Source: Ignavibacteriales bacterium (lineage in GTDB: Bacteria > Bacteroidota > Ignavibacteria > Ignavibacteriales > Ignavibacteriaceae). From it: 64,000 bases of DNA. Under the pieces are notes generated by a model. It saw nothing but the letters and a program-made list of their open reading frames with translations. It ran no database searches and was not told the DNA's origin. This document shows positions 1 to 9,361 of this stretch, one piece after another. The stretch covers positions 1 to 64,000 of the forward strand of contig JAGUYG010000064.1 of NCBI GenBank assembly GCA_020061465.1. Direction: 5' to 3'. The stretch's first letter is position 1. Each line of letters starts with the position of its first letter. The translations under genes and the position numbers were made by a program.

Positions 1-402
1 CTCACTCTGCCAAAGGCATCCCTTTGGATAATCTCTCTCTTAAAAAGAGAGAGACTTATCCGTAGGATCTTTAGATTGTCAATAAAACCTTATATGACTA
101 TGTTCTGACAGAATATTTAACTCAAGTCATAAGTTTTAATCATAAAGATCCCTTGGATAAGCCCTTTTTTTTTCCTATGGATCCTTTGGATAAGAGAAGG
201 GTTGTCCGAAGGACTCCATTGGAGGGATGAGTTCCATTGTAGTGTAAAAACATTGTAATATTTTAATTATTCACAATAAATTTTCTTTAACAAAATTAAT
301 TTGGACAGTACTGGTGCAGTTATATTTAAACAGTAGTTTGATTTTATATAACCCTATGTTTATATTTTTTACACAAAATTCAATAATTAACGGAGGAAAT
401 GA
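1..402. other. Hairpin-rich intergenic leader upstream of etfB
   Basis: No gene is seen. Positions 26-61 form a strong hairpin: GGATAA, then TCTCTCTCT, a short TAAAA loop, AGAGAGAGA, a bulged C and TTATCC. Positions 151-212 form a second, imperfect hairpin whose centre (171-193) is a GGATCC-centred palindrome of the family also found at 26082, 23852 and 61314. The rest (about 240-402) is AT-rich and should hold the etf promoter, but I cannot assign -10/-35 boxes with confidence. A Shine-Dalgarno GGAGG lies just before the ATG at 403. Confidence 0.6.
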
Positions 403-1149
403 ATGAAAATAGCAGTATGTGTTAGTCATGTTCCGGACACTGCTACTAAGATAAAAATTGCTGACGATAGTAAAACTATCGATCCAAACGGTGTAACTTA
501 TATCATAAATCCTTATGATGAATTCGCTGTTGAAGAAGCATTAAAGACGAAAGAAAAATTTGGAGGTGAAGTAGTAGTTATTAGTGTAGGCAGCGAAAGT
601 AATAAAGAATCGATTAAGAAAGCTTTGGCGATGGGGGTTGACCGCGGTATTTTGCTAAAAGACGATAATCCCCGGGATTCATTCGGAGTTGCTAAAGTTC
701 TGGCAGAGGAAATTAAAAATGAACAATGTGAAATAGTTTTTTTTGGAAAACAATCTGTTGACTACGATAACTCAATCACAGGACAGCTTACAGCCGAATT
801 GCTTGGCTATCAGTGTATTTCGGTGGTTGTCGATTTGAAATTTGAAGGGGAAAAAGTAATTGCAGAACGCGAAATTGAAGGGGGACGCGAAGTGGTTGAA
901 TCCCGGCTTCCAGTGGTAATAACAGCTCAAAAAGGATTGAACGAACCAAGATATGCATCTCTTAAAGGAATAATGGCTGCTAAGAAGAAAGTTATCGAGG
1001 AAAAACCAGCAGCGGGTTCAAAACCCACTGTTGAAATTTTAAAAATGCATAAGCCCCCGGCTAAACAACCCGGAAGAATTTTAGGAACAGACTCTTCAGT
1101 AGTGCCTGAATTAGTTCGGCTGCTCCGTGAAGAAGCTAAAGTTATATAA
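403..1149 (+). CDS. etfB: Electron transfer flavoprotein beta subunit
   Basis: EtfB is the AMP-binding subunit of the ETF heterodimer. It passes electrons from acyl-CoA and other flavin dehydrogenases to an ETF:quinone oxidoreductase or a bifurcating partner. The 248-aa length is normal. The start MKIAVCVSHVPDT, the early INPYDEFAVEEAL motif and the segment around residues 112-132 (GKQSVDYDN, QLTAELLG) are typical of the family. An ATG with GGAGG upstream supports the start. etfA follows after 14 nt, so the two are co-transcribed and should be made in equal amounts. No dehydrogenase or quinone oxidoreductase partner lies in this window. Confidence 0.96.
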   Translation: MKIAVCVSHVPDTATKIKIADDSKTIDPNGVTYIINPYDEFAVEEALKTKEKFGGEVVVISVGSESNKESIKKALAMGVDRGILLKDDNPRDSFGVAKVLAEEIKNEQCEIVFFGKQSVDYDNSITGQLTAELLGYQCISVVVDLKFEGEKVIAEREIEGGREVVESRLPVVITAQKGLNEPRYASLKGIMAAKKKVIEEKPAAGSKPTVEILKMHKPPAKQPGRILGTDSSVVPELVRLLREEAKVI

Positions 1150-1163
1150 AGGAATTCAAAATA

Positions 1164-2135
1164 ATGTCAAAAAAAATACTCGCAGTACTCGAACAAAGAG
1201 AAGGAAAGATAAAGAAATCATCGTTCGAAGTTGTTTCAACGGCAGCTAAATTAGCCTCAGAGTTGAGCTATGAGGTTGAAGCAATTATTATCGGAGACGA
1301 GATCGATAATTTAAACCAAATTACTTTATATGGAATATCGAACATTTTTCATTACAAAAATGAGGCGCTGAAAAATTATTCTGCCTCCGCTTACCGCGAT
1401 ATAATCGTAAATCATGCTCAAGCAAATAATATAGAAGTGTTATTATTCTCGAATACGGCTTTCGGAAAAGATTTGGCTCCCCTTGCTGCAGTTAAATTAA
1501 ATGCGGGTTGTTTAATCGACTTAATAAGCATCGATGCTTCTGCGGGTGAAATTATCGGAACACGCCCCATTTATGCAGGGAAAGCATTATTAGACGTTAA
1601 GTTAAAAACGGCTGTCAAAGTAATTACGCTGCGCCCAAATGTATTTAAAGCCGTTGAAATAGGAAATAAATTAGAACCGAATTTGAAGACAATTAATGTT
1701 GAGCAAATTGATCTTACTTCTAAAGCTATACAATTCAAAAAGTCAGAAGGTAAATTAGATGTTGCCGAAGCTGACATCATTGTATCCGGCGGCAGAGGTA
1801 TGAAAGGACCAGAAAATTTTCATTTACTCGAAGAGCTTTCTGAAGCCCTTGGTGCCGCTGTCGGTGCTTCCCGCGCGGTAGTAGACGCCGGCTGGCGCTC
1901 GCACGGGGAGCAAGTAGGTCAAACAGGTAAAACGGTTTCACCTTCTTTATATATAGCATGCGGCATATCGGGTGCAATCCAACACCTTGCAGGCATGTCT
2001 TCTTCGAAGTATATTGTAGCTATCAATAAAGATAAGGATGCACCAATTTTTTCGATTGCCGATTATGGAATTGCCGGAGATGTTTTTGAAATACTGCCTG
2101 CATTGACAGAAGAAATAAAGAAGATTAAATCATAA
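1164..2135 (+). CDS. etfA: Electron transfer flavoprotein alpha subunit
   Basis: EtfA is the FAD-binding subunit of ETF. At 323 aa it has the N-terminal ETF domain (about 1-185) and the C-terminal FAD domain (about 205-318). The FAD domain shows the family signatures [32 protein letters not shown] and NKDKDAPIF followed by ADYGIAGD. These are the FAD-contacting loops, so the protein looks functional. It pairs with etfB immediately upstream. The nuclease-domain gene starts 17 nt downstream and may be in the same transcript. Confidence 0.96.
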   Translation: MSKKILAVLEQREGKIKKSSFEVVSTAAKLASELSYEVEAIIIGDEIDNLNQITLYGISNIFHYKNEALKNYSASAYRDIIVNHAQANNIEVLLFSNTAFGKDLAPLAAVKLNAGCLIDLISIDASAGEIIGTRPIYAGKALLDVKLKTAVKVITLRPNVFKAVEIGNKLEPNLKTINVEQIDLTSKAIQFKKSEGKLDVAEADIIVSGGRGMKGPENFHLLEELSEALGAAVGASRAVVDAGWRSHGEQVGQTGKTVSPSLYIACGISGAIQHLAGMSSSKYIVAINKDKDAPIFSIADYGIAGDVFEILPALTEEIKKIKS

Positions 2136-2152
2136 GCAGATAGGAGTTTTAA

Positions 2153-2743
2153 TTGCACAAAGTTCAATGTGAGATATTAGGTCTTTCCTCCAGCCCTTCA
2201 ACCGGAGGAGCATACGCATTAATTTTAAAAGAGCTTAACGGAAACAGAAGACTGCCGATAATAATAGGTGCGTTTGAGGCACAAGCTATTGCACTGGAGA
2301 TTGAAGGAATTAAACCACCCCGCCCTTTAACTCACGATCTTTTAAAACATGTAATTGATAATCTCGGCGCAGTTATAATGGAAGTAATAATTGACGAACT
2401 GCGTGAAAATACTTTTTATGCAAAAATTATTTTAGAAGTTGCCGGCTTAACAAACGAAATTGACGCCCGACCAAGCGATGCAATTGCTATAGCTGTAAGG
2501 GGACAAGCTCCTATTTATGTGGCTGAAACCGTAATGACTTCGGCTTCGTTCGTTCCATCAGAAGAAGAAAGAGAACCTCGTGAAACTACGGAAGAAATCC
2601 ATGATAAAAGAGCAATTCCAAAGACTAAAGAAGCCAAAATTGCTGCCCTGCAAGATCAGCTAAGGGAGGCTATTGAAGCAGAAGAGTATGAGAGAGCTGC
2701 TAAGATTAGAGACGACATTAAAAAGCTTGCAAGCAGCAATTGA
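2153..2743 (+). CDS. Bifunctional nuclease (BFN/DUF151) domain protein with C-terminal UVR motif
   Basis: 196 aa. Residues 1 to about 130 match the BFN/DUF151 fold (start HKVQCEILGLSSSPS, then LPIIIGAFEAQAIALE and DARPSDAIAIAVR). Residues about 160-192 form a UVR helical hairpin (LREAIEAEEYERAAKIRDDI), as in UvrB/UvrC and McsA. This two-domain form is common in Bacteroidota and Chlorobi. Nuclease activity is established only for some homologues, mainly plant ones, so the bacterial role is unclear. The start codon is TTG with GGAG upstream. It lies 17 nt after etfA and is probably the last gene of that transcript. Confidence 0.88.
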   Translation: MHKVQCEILGLSSSPSTGGAYALILKELNGNRRLPIIIGAFEAQAIALEIEGIKPPRPLTHDLLKHVIDNLGAVIMEVIIDELRENTFYAKIILEVAGLTNEIDARPSDAIAIAVRGQAPIYVAETVMTSASFVPSEEEREPRETTEEIHDKRAIPKTKEAKIAALQDQLREAIEAEEYERAAKIRDDIKKLASSN

Positions 2744-2757
2744 GGTTATGGGCACAT

Positions 2758-2904
2758 CTGAAATCGCAAATGACAAGCACCAAAAGACAAATAAATTCCA
2801 AATTCAAAAAACGAAATTTCAAACAAATACAGTTTTTGCTTTGTTTTGGTCATTTGTATTTTGGTTATTGGCTCTTATTTGAGATTTGTTTTTTGTGATT
2901 TGAG
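2758..2904. repeat. AT-rich imperfect long palindrome between convergent genes
   Basis: The left arm begins CTGAAATCGCAAATGACAA (2758). The reverse complement of the right end (to 2904) begins CTCAAATCACAAAAAACAA, matching at about 16 of 19 positions. The interior continues as CAAAT/CCAAA-rich sequence on one side and its complement on the other. The whole tract could fold as one long weak hairpin. It sits between the 3' ends of the BFN gene (+) and the DUF2851 gene (-), where it could act as a bidirectional terminator or be a small mobile repeat. Confidence 0.55.
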
Positions 2905-2919
2905 TTTTTAGAGGTTCTC

Positions 2920-4401
2920 TTATGTAAATACATCTTTTCCTATTCTGCAATCGAGGCATTTATTCCTCGAACAGAAATTTCTGAATAATTCAATCATCCC
3001 TTGATAAAGAACGCTTCGCTTCCATGTATTTTCCAGCGCTAATGTGGAAGCAACTTCATCTACTAAATTATTTTCACTTGTTTGATAATAGTTCCCGTAC
3101 AATCTCACTATCTTTCTAGCAAGATGGGGTCTCTTAAATATTTCGAAATAAACAGCCAGTACCGGCAGGATGACGTTCACTAAAATTTCGTCGGAACGCG
3201 ATACACCGATAAAATAATTAATACTTACTTTAGCCTGTTGATCGAAAACATAATGATGTTTCCAAAATCCTTCTCCCTTTACTATAAACATTGCGCGAAG
3301 CTTATTTTCTAACTGTTTAGGATTGTCAACCGATTCAACCGTTTTAATGATATTGGAGATTAAATCGTTCTTCAATATGCGGGTAAGCAGTCTTGCACCT
3401 CCTGCAATTCTTATAGTAGGAAAATTTTGCGGTCGCAGCTTATAAAAGTGCCATTGAGCAGCATTAAATGTTCTGTTGTCGTAATAGCCTTTTATTTCAT
3501 TCCATAACTCTGCAAGCTTTTTTGTATACGCTGAGGTTTCTTCATCAGGGAGCTCCTGAACATCCGGCATTAAATTGCTGATGTTAAATAAAGCTGCTTC
3601 GGTATATGCTGTAAAATCATCCTTTTGGAAAAATGTTTTTAAGAATCGGATATTACACGATTCGGCTAAGCGCTGCATAATTTCTTTATTCTTTGAATAA
3701 CCCAATGCCTCAAAAATCGATTCATAAATAAGCTGCTGCCATATTTCACGGTTGTTGAAATCCTTTGGTTTAAATTCTCTCCGATGAAATGCCTCGTCAA
3801 GCTCATACCGGACTACCGGCTCTTTTAAGTTTAGCTCGTTTATGTAAGTTATTTCTTTTAGCCGTTCCAGCATCCTTGCTGTTTTTTTCCTAAACCTTTC
3901 CATGCCTAAATCATAAATGTAGTTTAACTTTACCTTTTCATCTACAAGCTGATTAAGCTCGCTGCACGGCATTTTATTTATTCTTTTTTTTGTTTCATTT
4001 ATTATTGTCTGCTGTACAGTTTTCCTTAAATCTTTTGCTAAAAATTCGCTAAGTGAAATTGATTGAACCTTTCTCCCCTCTTGAGTATAAACAAAAGCCT
4101 GTGAAGAATTGTTATTTAAAGCAACGTGAAGAATTACCTTATTATATTTTTTATTTATTGAGTGTCCGTGAGCTTTCCAATCGGATTGGTAACTATCGAT
4201 CTCCACATCGCCGCAATAAGTAATATTCCCAATTTTGATACGAGCATTTCTAAAATCGGGACCACCTAATTCTTTGTTTTCACTGCCCGAGTCAATCACT
4301 TCAATTTGCTGTCCATCTTTGGTAGTTAAATTTTTAACGAAATCCCGTTTTTTCCAAATTTCGTATAAATACTTTTCGTAAACTTTAACGTTCTTTTGCA
4401 T
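2920..4401 (-). CDS. DUF2851 family protein
   Basis: About 493 aa, with the DUF2851 pattern near the N-terminus: GGPDFRNARI, then GDVEID, DWKAHGHS and VILHVAL. The Asp ... (V)E-x-(D/H) spacing resembles a PD-(D/E)XK nuclease core, but that is my inference. The C-terminus carries a conserved-looking FCSRNKCLDC cluster (C-x4-C-x2-C) that could bind metal. An upstream ATG at 4419 exists. I prefer the ATG at 4401 because GGAAGG lies 6 nt before it and it directly follows the stop of the preceding gene. Function is unknown. Confidence 0.8.
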   Translation of the reverse strand: MQKNVKVYEKYLYEIWKKRDFVKNLTTKDGQQIEVIDSGSENKELGGPDFRNARIKIGNITYCGDVEIDSYQSDWKAHGHSINKKYNKVILHVALNNNSSQAFVYTQEGRKVQSISLSEFLAKDLRKTVQQTIINETKKRINKMPCSELNQLVDEKVKLNYIYDLGMERFRKKTARMLERLKEITYINELNLKEPVVRYELDEAFHRREFKPKDFNNREIWQQLIYESIFEALGYSKNKEIMQRLAESCNIRFLKTFFQKDDFTAYTEAALFNISNLMPDVQELPDEETSAYTKKLAELWNEIKGYYDNRTFNAAQWHFYKLRPQNFPTIRIAGGARLLTRILKNDLISNIIKTVESVDNPKQLENKLRAMFIVKGEGFWKHHYVFDQQAKVSINYFIGVSRSDEILVNVILPVLAVYFEIFKRPHLARKIVRLYGNYYQTSENNLVDEVASTLALENTWKRSVLYQGMIELFRNFCSRNKCLDCRIGKDVFT

Positions 4402-4402
4402 C

Positions 4403-4900
4403 TCAATCCTTCCGGGCATTATAAATTACATTTGAATAGAATGAAATCGACCTTCTGTTCCCGATGCGATAGAACAGTTCAATTAAATTTTCTTTTCTAT
4501 CCAGGCGAACATTTTTGAATGAGTAGAGCCCCGGAGGAACCTGGTAATACATGTCAATCTTTTTCCCGTTAACATAAAGAAATAAATCCGAGTGTTTTAT
4601 TTCGTCGGGAATTCTAACTGTGATGTTAATACGATTAGAATCTACATAGACATTATCTTCAAGGTTGATGAATTTAAGAATCGGGAGTGAAGTATCAATC
4701 CGTAGGGTTTGTATTTCGTAAATTTCCGGTAGAAGAGCCTGAACAGGTTCCTCATTCAGTTCGAGTGCTGTTTTATCCGAAAGACTCTTTTTGTCTTTTA
4801 GCTGCATCCCTTCCCCTAATCGTTTACTGTTCTCATTAATGTTGATAAAAATTACGAATATTAGGATTAAGAGTAAAACCGCTGTGAGATATTTTTTCAA
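4403..4900 (-). CDS. Hypothetical membrane-anchored protein
   Basis: 165 aa, not recognised. Residues about 5-21 form a single hydrophobic segment (YLTAVLLLILIFVIFIN) suggesting an N-terminal anchor or uncleaved signal. The rest is predicted periplasmic. Residues about 70-165 look beta-rich (repeated short hydrophobic strands such as NRINITVRIP and SDLFLYVNGKKI), possibly an Ig-like fold. The start codon is TTG and overlaps the pyrF stop (TTGA), so it is translationally coupled to pyrF. Its stop lies directly before the preferred DUF2851 start. The three genes form a tight unit. Confidence 0.7.
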   Translation of the reverse strand: MKKYLTAVLLLILIFVIFININENSKRLGEGMQLKDKKSLSDKTALELNEEPVQALLPEIYEIQTLRIDTSLPILKFINLEDNVYVDSNRINITVRIPDEIKHSDLFLYVNGKKIDMYYQVPPGLYSFKNVRLDRKENLIELFYRIGNRRSISFYSNVIYNARKD

Positions 4901-5709
4901 CTCAATTTAATTTGTGTAATTATTTTATTCATTTTCAACAGTTCGTTTCGCGCAGAATCTGCAAAATTATCAGAGGAATCGAAATAAATTATACTTCGGC
5001 TGACATTGATTATGTAATCTGATTTACCGATACCTTTAAATGTTACGACAACTTCATGAATATTTCCACCTTGGGCACCTATGCCCGGAAGCAGCACGGG
5101 AATATCTTTCAGCAAGTCGAGGTTTTCTTTGAGTTCGGTTATGTTGGTAGCGCCAAATACAGCTCCGCAGTTTCTTGCTGTATCCCACAGAGAAATTTTC
5201 TTAATAACATTTTGATATAGAAATTCGCCGTTGTTAAGAATCAATTTTTCGAAATCTACTGAAGAAGGATTTGAAGTTAAAGCAAGAATAAAATTAAGCT
5301 TATCTTTATACTCAAGAAATGGCTGCAATGAATCAAAACCCATGTAAGGATTAAGAGTGGCTGCATCGCATTTGAAATGCTCGAAAATAGAAGCAGCATA
5401 CATTGCCGAAGTATTTCCGATATCCCCCCTTTTTGCATCGCCGATAATTAACACGCTTTTAGGGATTACTTCAATTGTTCTTCTTAGTGACTCCATCCCT
5501 CGCTCCCCATACTTTTCATAAAAAGCGAAGTTCAATTTATATGCAGCCGCCTCAGTGCACGTAGCTTCAATTATTCGCCGGTTAAATTCGTATGTAGGAT
5601 CTTCAAATTGTTTTAATGAACTTGGAATCTTATTTAAATCGGTATCGAGTCCGATACAGACATGCTTATTTTCATTCGTTTGATATAAAAGCTTATCGAG
5701 GGCTGTCAT
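4897..5709 (-). CDS. pyrF: Orotidine 5'-phosphate decarboxylase (type 2)
   Basis: Catalyses the last step of de novo UMP synthesis (OMP to UMP plus CO2). At 270 aa it fits the longer type 2 subfamily. The catalytic block DAKRGDIGNTSAMYA is present, with the key lysine at K93. The N-terminal CIGLDTDLNKIP and the C-terminal PGIGAQGG phosphate loop are also typical. It lies 120 nt downstream of rodA on the same strand and overlaps the next gene by 4 nt. It may be read from the long pur/mre transcript or from a promoter in that gap. Confidence 0.94.
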   Translation of the reverse strand: MTALDKLLYQTNENKHVCIGLDTDLNKIPSSLKQFEDPTYEFNRRIIEATCTEAAAYKLNFAFYEKYGERGMESLRRTIEVIPKSVLIIGDAKRGDIGNTSAMYAASIFEHFKCDAATLNPYMGFDSLQPFLEYKDKLNFILALTSNPSSVDFEKLILNNGEFLYQNVIKKISLWDTARNCGAVFGATNITELKENLDLLKDIPVLLPGIGAQGGNIHEVVVTFKGIGKSDYIINVSRSIIYFDSSDNFADSARNELLKMNKIITQIKLS

Positions 5710-5829
5710 ATAAAAATTATATTATTTAAGTTACAGAACGAGACGGCAGAATTCAATTATAGCTCTAATTCAAATTTGGTATCCCCGGTATATACGTCAT
5801 AATATATCAGCATAAAGCATCTTGAATTT

Positions 5830-7071
5830 TCAGGTGTAATATTTACGTGTTCTAAATACATTGAGGATAATTCCCAACATAATCATATTCACTAACAGAG
5901 AGCTTCCCCCATAGCTAACGAATGGAAGCGGTATTCCGATTACAGGCATAATTCCTACGCTCATACCGATATTAATGATCCAGTGGATAAAATAAACAGC
6001 AAGGATGCCGATTGAAACTAAGCTTAAGAATTCGTCTTTTGCCGAATAGGCAATTTTAATGATCCTGTAAAAAATAATGATGAAAAAAATAATTGTTATA
6101 ACCGAACCGATGAACCCGAACTCTTCTCCTATAACGCAAAAAATAAAATCTGTCCATTGTTCGGGAATAAATTGAAGTTGTGTTTGATTTCCCTGTAAAA
6201 AGCCTTTACCGAATAAACCGCCTGAACCAATAGCAACCTTAGCTTGTATAGCATTGTAACCTGCACCAAGAGGATCGGCATACGGGTCCATAAAAGATAA
6301 AATTCGTTTTTGCTGATGCGGACTTAGTGCTTTGAAAACATAATCGGTAAAAAATCCAGCAGCTATGTTGAGCGCGAAAATTGATCCGCTGAAAAAAATA
6401 TCTTTCCTGAAAAATAATAAACCCAGCAGAACTAAAGATAAGCCACCTAAGAAATAATACATTCCAAACAACGATGAAACTGCAATAAATGCAGGACTTA
6501 ACACTACAAACAATCCGAATAAACTTATCCCTTTCCAAAAAAGCAAACAAAGTATTAAGCCAAAAAACACGAAAGAAGAACCCATATCAGGCTCTAATAG
6601 AATCAAGCCTACGGGAATAAATCCGATAGTCAAAGTGTAGATGATATCTTTGAAATTCTCAATGTTACTATTCGTTCTGCTTAGGAAAGCCGATATAGCT
6701 AAAATTGCAGCAAGCTTGGCAAATTCGGAAGGTTGAAATCCGAATGCACCTAAATCAAGCCAGCTTTTTGCACCCGATACTTGTTTTCCCGCAACTAAAA
6801 CAATCACTAAAAGAAATATTGACAAAAGATATGCTGGAACTGCTGCCATTCTAAAAAAATTTGTAGGAATTGAATAAACGGTGAAGAAAAGTATTATTGA
6901 AATGATTGTGAAAATAACTTGCTTTTCGAAATTTCCCGAGGCAGTAGGATGATTCACGGTTGAGCTGTAGATAGCAGCCAAACCAATCCCGATTAATGCT
7001 AACACGGGTAAGAAGAGTTTGAAGTCGAACAAATCTTCTATTTTATAATCAATCCTCAAGGCTGACACCAA
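5830..7071 (-). CDS. rodA: Rod-shape peptidoglycan glycosyltransferase RodA
   Basis: SEDS-family polymerase that, with PBP2, builds the lateral wall of rod cells. The 413-aa protein has about ten membrane segments. It carries the family signature near the C-terminus (PLPFVSYGGSSLLVNM) and the GSGGLFGKGFLQGNQTQL segment typical of RodA/FtsW. The first codons read TTG-GTG, so the start may be 7071 or 7068. It overlaps the 3' end of mrdA by about 23 nt, indicating coupled translation of the two partner enzymes. Confidence 0.95.
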   Translation of the reverse strand: MVSALRIDYKIEDLFDFKLFLPVLALIGIGLAAIYSSTVNHPTASGNFEKQVIFTIISIILFFTVYSIPTNFFRMAAVPAYLLSIFLLVIVLVAGKQVSGAKSWLDLGAFGFQPSEFAKLAAILAISAFLSRTNSNIENFKDIIYTLTIGFIPVGLILLEPDMGSSFVFFGLILCLLFWKGISLFGLFVVLSPAFIAVSSLFGMYYFLGGLSLVLLGLLFFRKDIFFSGSIFALNIAAGFFTDYVFKALSPHQQKRILSFMDPYADPLGAGYNAIQAKVAIGSGGLFGKGFLQGNQTQLQFIPEQWTDFIFCVIGEEFGFIGSVITIIFFIIIFYRIIKIAYSAKDEFLSLVSIGILAVYFIHWIINIGMSVGIMPVIGIPLPFVSYGGSSLLVNMIMLGIILNVFRTRKYYT

Positions 7072-8863
7072 TTACAATTGTATGAAACTGCGGTATAGGT
7101 TCTACTTTTTTTATTTTATCTTTTTGCAAATAAGCTTCAATCATTTTCTTTGCAATGGGGGCTGCGTGTGTTCCGCCATATCCTATATTCTCAACAACTA
7201 CGGCAACGGCAATTTGGGGGTCCTCGTACGGAGCAAAACCGACAAACAAAGCGTGATCTTTTCCGTGAGGATTCTGAGCGGTTCCAGTTTTACCGGCAAT
7301 ATTTAATCCGGGTATCCTAATACGTGTTGCTGTTCCTGCACCGTTAACTACGAGATACATCCCGTATTTAACAATTTCAAAAACTTCGTCTTTTACTCCG
7401 GTATCAATCTTATCGAATTTCAGTGGAATAATCTCTTTAGTTCTATCATCTAAATATCCTTTAACAACATGCGGCACAAAAGATTTTCCGTTATTTGCAA
7501 TTAAAGCCACATACTGCGCAAGTTGAAGAGGAGTAGCTCCTACTTCGCCCTGCCCAATGCCCAGACTTGCCATAATACTGCGAGGCCAGTTTTTGCCGTA
7601 CTTTTTTTCGTAATATTCGTTATCGGGTATAAGTCCGGCGGCTTCTTCACCTATGTCTATATTTGTCTTTTCTCCAAAGCCAAAACGTCTTGAATATTCT
7701 GCCCATTTTTCCAAGCCAACTTTATAGATCAAATTGTAAAAAAATGTATTGCATGATTTTTCAATGGCACGAACCACATTAACCGGACCGTGTGCACTGG
7801 TACATTTGAAAAACCTGCCGAAAGTAAATCCACCACCGCAGCTTATTGTTGTTGAAGTACTGATAATCCCCAAATCTAATGCAGCTATTGCTGAAAGCAT
7901 TTTATATGTTGAACCGGGAGGTTTAAGCGACATAGTAGCCCTATTGAACAATGGCTTATCCGGGTTGCTGTAAAGCCCGTCTAAAAAATCTTTAGAGGTT
8001 AAATAAGAGAACTGATTAAGATCATAATCGGGGGCACTGTGCATAGCTATTATTTCACCCGTTTTTGGTTCAATAGCTACAACGGCACCTCGTTTTCCTT
8101 CGAATTCTTCTTCAACTACACGCTGCACATCAACATCGATTCCGAGAATAAGATCCCTTCCTTTTATGGAACTCTTATCCTGTATTCCATCCCGAAATTT
8201 ACCTATTTCTCTTCGTCTTGAATCAACCAGGATAAAGTTAAATCCCTTTACTCCTCTTAATCCCTTCTGATAAGTTTTTTCGAGACCGTTATGCCCTACG
8301 TAATCACCCGGTATATAATAATCCTTTTCCTCAGCAAGCTGTTTTGCCGAGATTTCTTTGGTATAACCAAAAGTATGTGAAGCCATTATTCCCGCAGGAT
8401 AAGCGCGCTGCATCTCCACCACGTAATCTACTCCGGGTAAATGTTCCCAATTTTCTTCATACCAGGAAACAACCTTAAAATCAATTCCTCTTCTTATTCG
8501 AATCGGAATAAACTTGGAATAAATGCGGTTGTTAAACAATATCCGGTTTACGTATCCTGAATCGACTTCTAAAACAGTTTCAAGTATGCGGTTAAGATTC
8601 CGATCATAATAGGCAGGCGTTATCCGGAGTGTGTACGCCGGATGATTGCTTACTATCACCTTCATATTGCGGTCGTAGAAAACTCCTCTTAAAGGAGTCT
8701 GTTCGATTGCTTTGATGCTATTATCTGCCGATCTGTCTTCGTACTCGGCTTGTTGAAGGATTTGCATCTGAAAAAGTCTAAAACTTACCGCAGCAAAGGA
8801 AATTCCGATAATGAAAAGTACAATTGAACGCCTCTGAATGGAAGCAAAATTTTCTGACTTCAT
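7049..8863 (-). CDS. mrdA: Penicillin-binding protein 2 (transpeptidase of the elongasome)
   Basis: Class B PBP that cross-links peptidoglycan during elongation and activates RodA. 604 aa: one N-terminal membrane anchor (about 14-31), a dimerisation/pedestal domain, then a transpeptidase domain. All three active-site motifs are present: S318-x-x-K (PGSTYK), an SCN motif near residue 370, and K525-T-G. It overlaps mreD by 4 nt at the start and rodA at the end, as expected for an mreBCD-mrdA-rodA operon. Confidence 0.96.
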   Translation of the reverse strand: MKSENFASIQRRSIVLFIIGISFAAVSFRLFQMQILQQAEYEDRSADNSIKAIEQTPLRGVFYDRNMKVIVSNHPAYTLRITPAYYDRNLNRILETVLEVDSGYVNRILFNNRIYSKFIPIRIRRGIDFKVVSWYEENWEHLPGVDYVVEMQRAYPAGIMASHTFGYTKEISAKQLAEEKDYYIPGDYVGHNGLEKTYQKGLRGVKGFNFILVDSRRREIGKFRDGIQDKSSIKGRDLILGIDVDVQRVVEEEFEGKRGAVVAIEPKTGEIIAMHSAPDYDLNQFSYLTSKDFLDGLYSNPDKPLFNRATMSLKPPGSTYKMLSAIAALDLGIISTSTTISCGGGFTFGRFFKCTSAHGPVNVVRAIEKSCNTFFYNLIYKVGLEKWAEYSRRFGFGEKTNIDIGEEAAGLIPDNEYYEKKYGKNWPRSIMASLGIGQGEVGATPLQLAQYVALIANNGKSFVPHVVKGYLDDRTKEIIPLKFDKIDTGVKDEVFEIVKYGMYLVVNGAGTATRIRIPGLNIAGKTGTAQNPHGKDHALFVGFAPYEDPQIAVAVVVENIGYGGTHAAPIAKKMIEAYLQKDKIKKVEPIPQFHTIVIGVSLED

Positions 8864-9360
8864 TTTAAACCTCGCCTTGGGCTAAAGAAGACGATTATCA
8901 AACTGATAATCGCCGTATAAAAACCCGGCAGCATACCTTGCTCGAAAAATAATAAGATTAGGTTTGTACTTATGTCTGCCGCTGAAATTGATGCCGAGAA
9001 AAAAGAATATAAGATAGAATCTATAAAGCTGCACAACAGAACAATAAGGGAAAAAGAAAATGAACGTAAATAAACATCGCGCTTTGTTTCAGAAGAAAAA
9101 TATCCGGCAGTAAAACCCGCAATTGTTTTTGAAATCATTCCGCTTCCTAATAAAATACCGGCGATTATATCGAAAAGAAAACCAAAAATGAATCCCAATA
9201 CCGTTCCGTAGATTTGGTTGTTATTAATACTATAAAACACAAGAAGAATAAGAATCAAATCCGGAACAACCCCGCTTATCTGAATAAACGGCATTATCGT
9301 AGTTTGGATCAGCAGCAATGGGAAAAATATTAGAATCGGTATAAAGTATTGCGAGCGCAT
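8860..9360 (-). CDS. mreD: Rod-shape determining protein MreD
   Basis: 166-aa integral membrane protein with about five hydrophobic segments and the MreD-like sequence PDLILILLVFYS near residue 35. MreD links the MreB/MreC scaffold to the wall synthases in the inner membrane. It lies 1 nt from mreC and overlaps mrdA by 4 nt. MreD is poorly conserved in sequence, so the call rests on size, topology and exact position between mreC and mrdA. Confidence 0.9.
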   Translation of the reverse strand: MRSQYFIPILIFFPLLLIQTTIMPFIQISGVVPDLILILLVFYSINNNQIYGTVLGFIFGFLFDIIAGILLGSGMISKTIAGFTAGYFSSETKRDVYLRSFSFSLIVLLCSFIDSILYSFFSASISAADISTNLILLFFEQGMLPGFYTAIISLIIVFFSPRRGLK

Positions 9361-9361
9361 T

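Noticed and set aside
2673-2882. A 69-codon open frame overlapping the end of the BFN gene
   Set aside because: Its first part is an out-of-frame reading of the UVR motif and its second part is the AT-rich palindrome, so it is not a gene.
4402-4419. ATG at 4419 as the DUF2851 start
   Set aside because: It lies inside the preceding gene with no ribosome site; GGAAGG precedes the ATG at 4401 at normal spacing.
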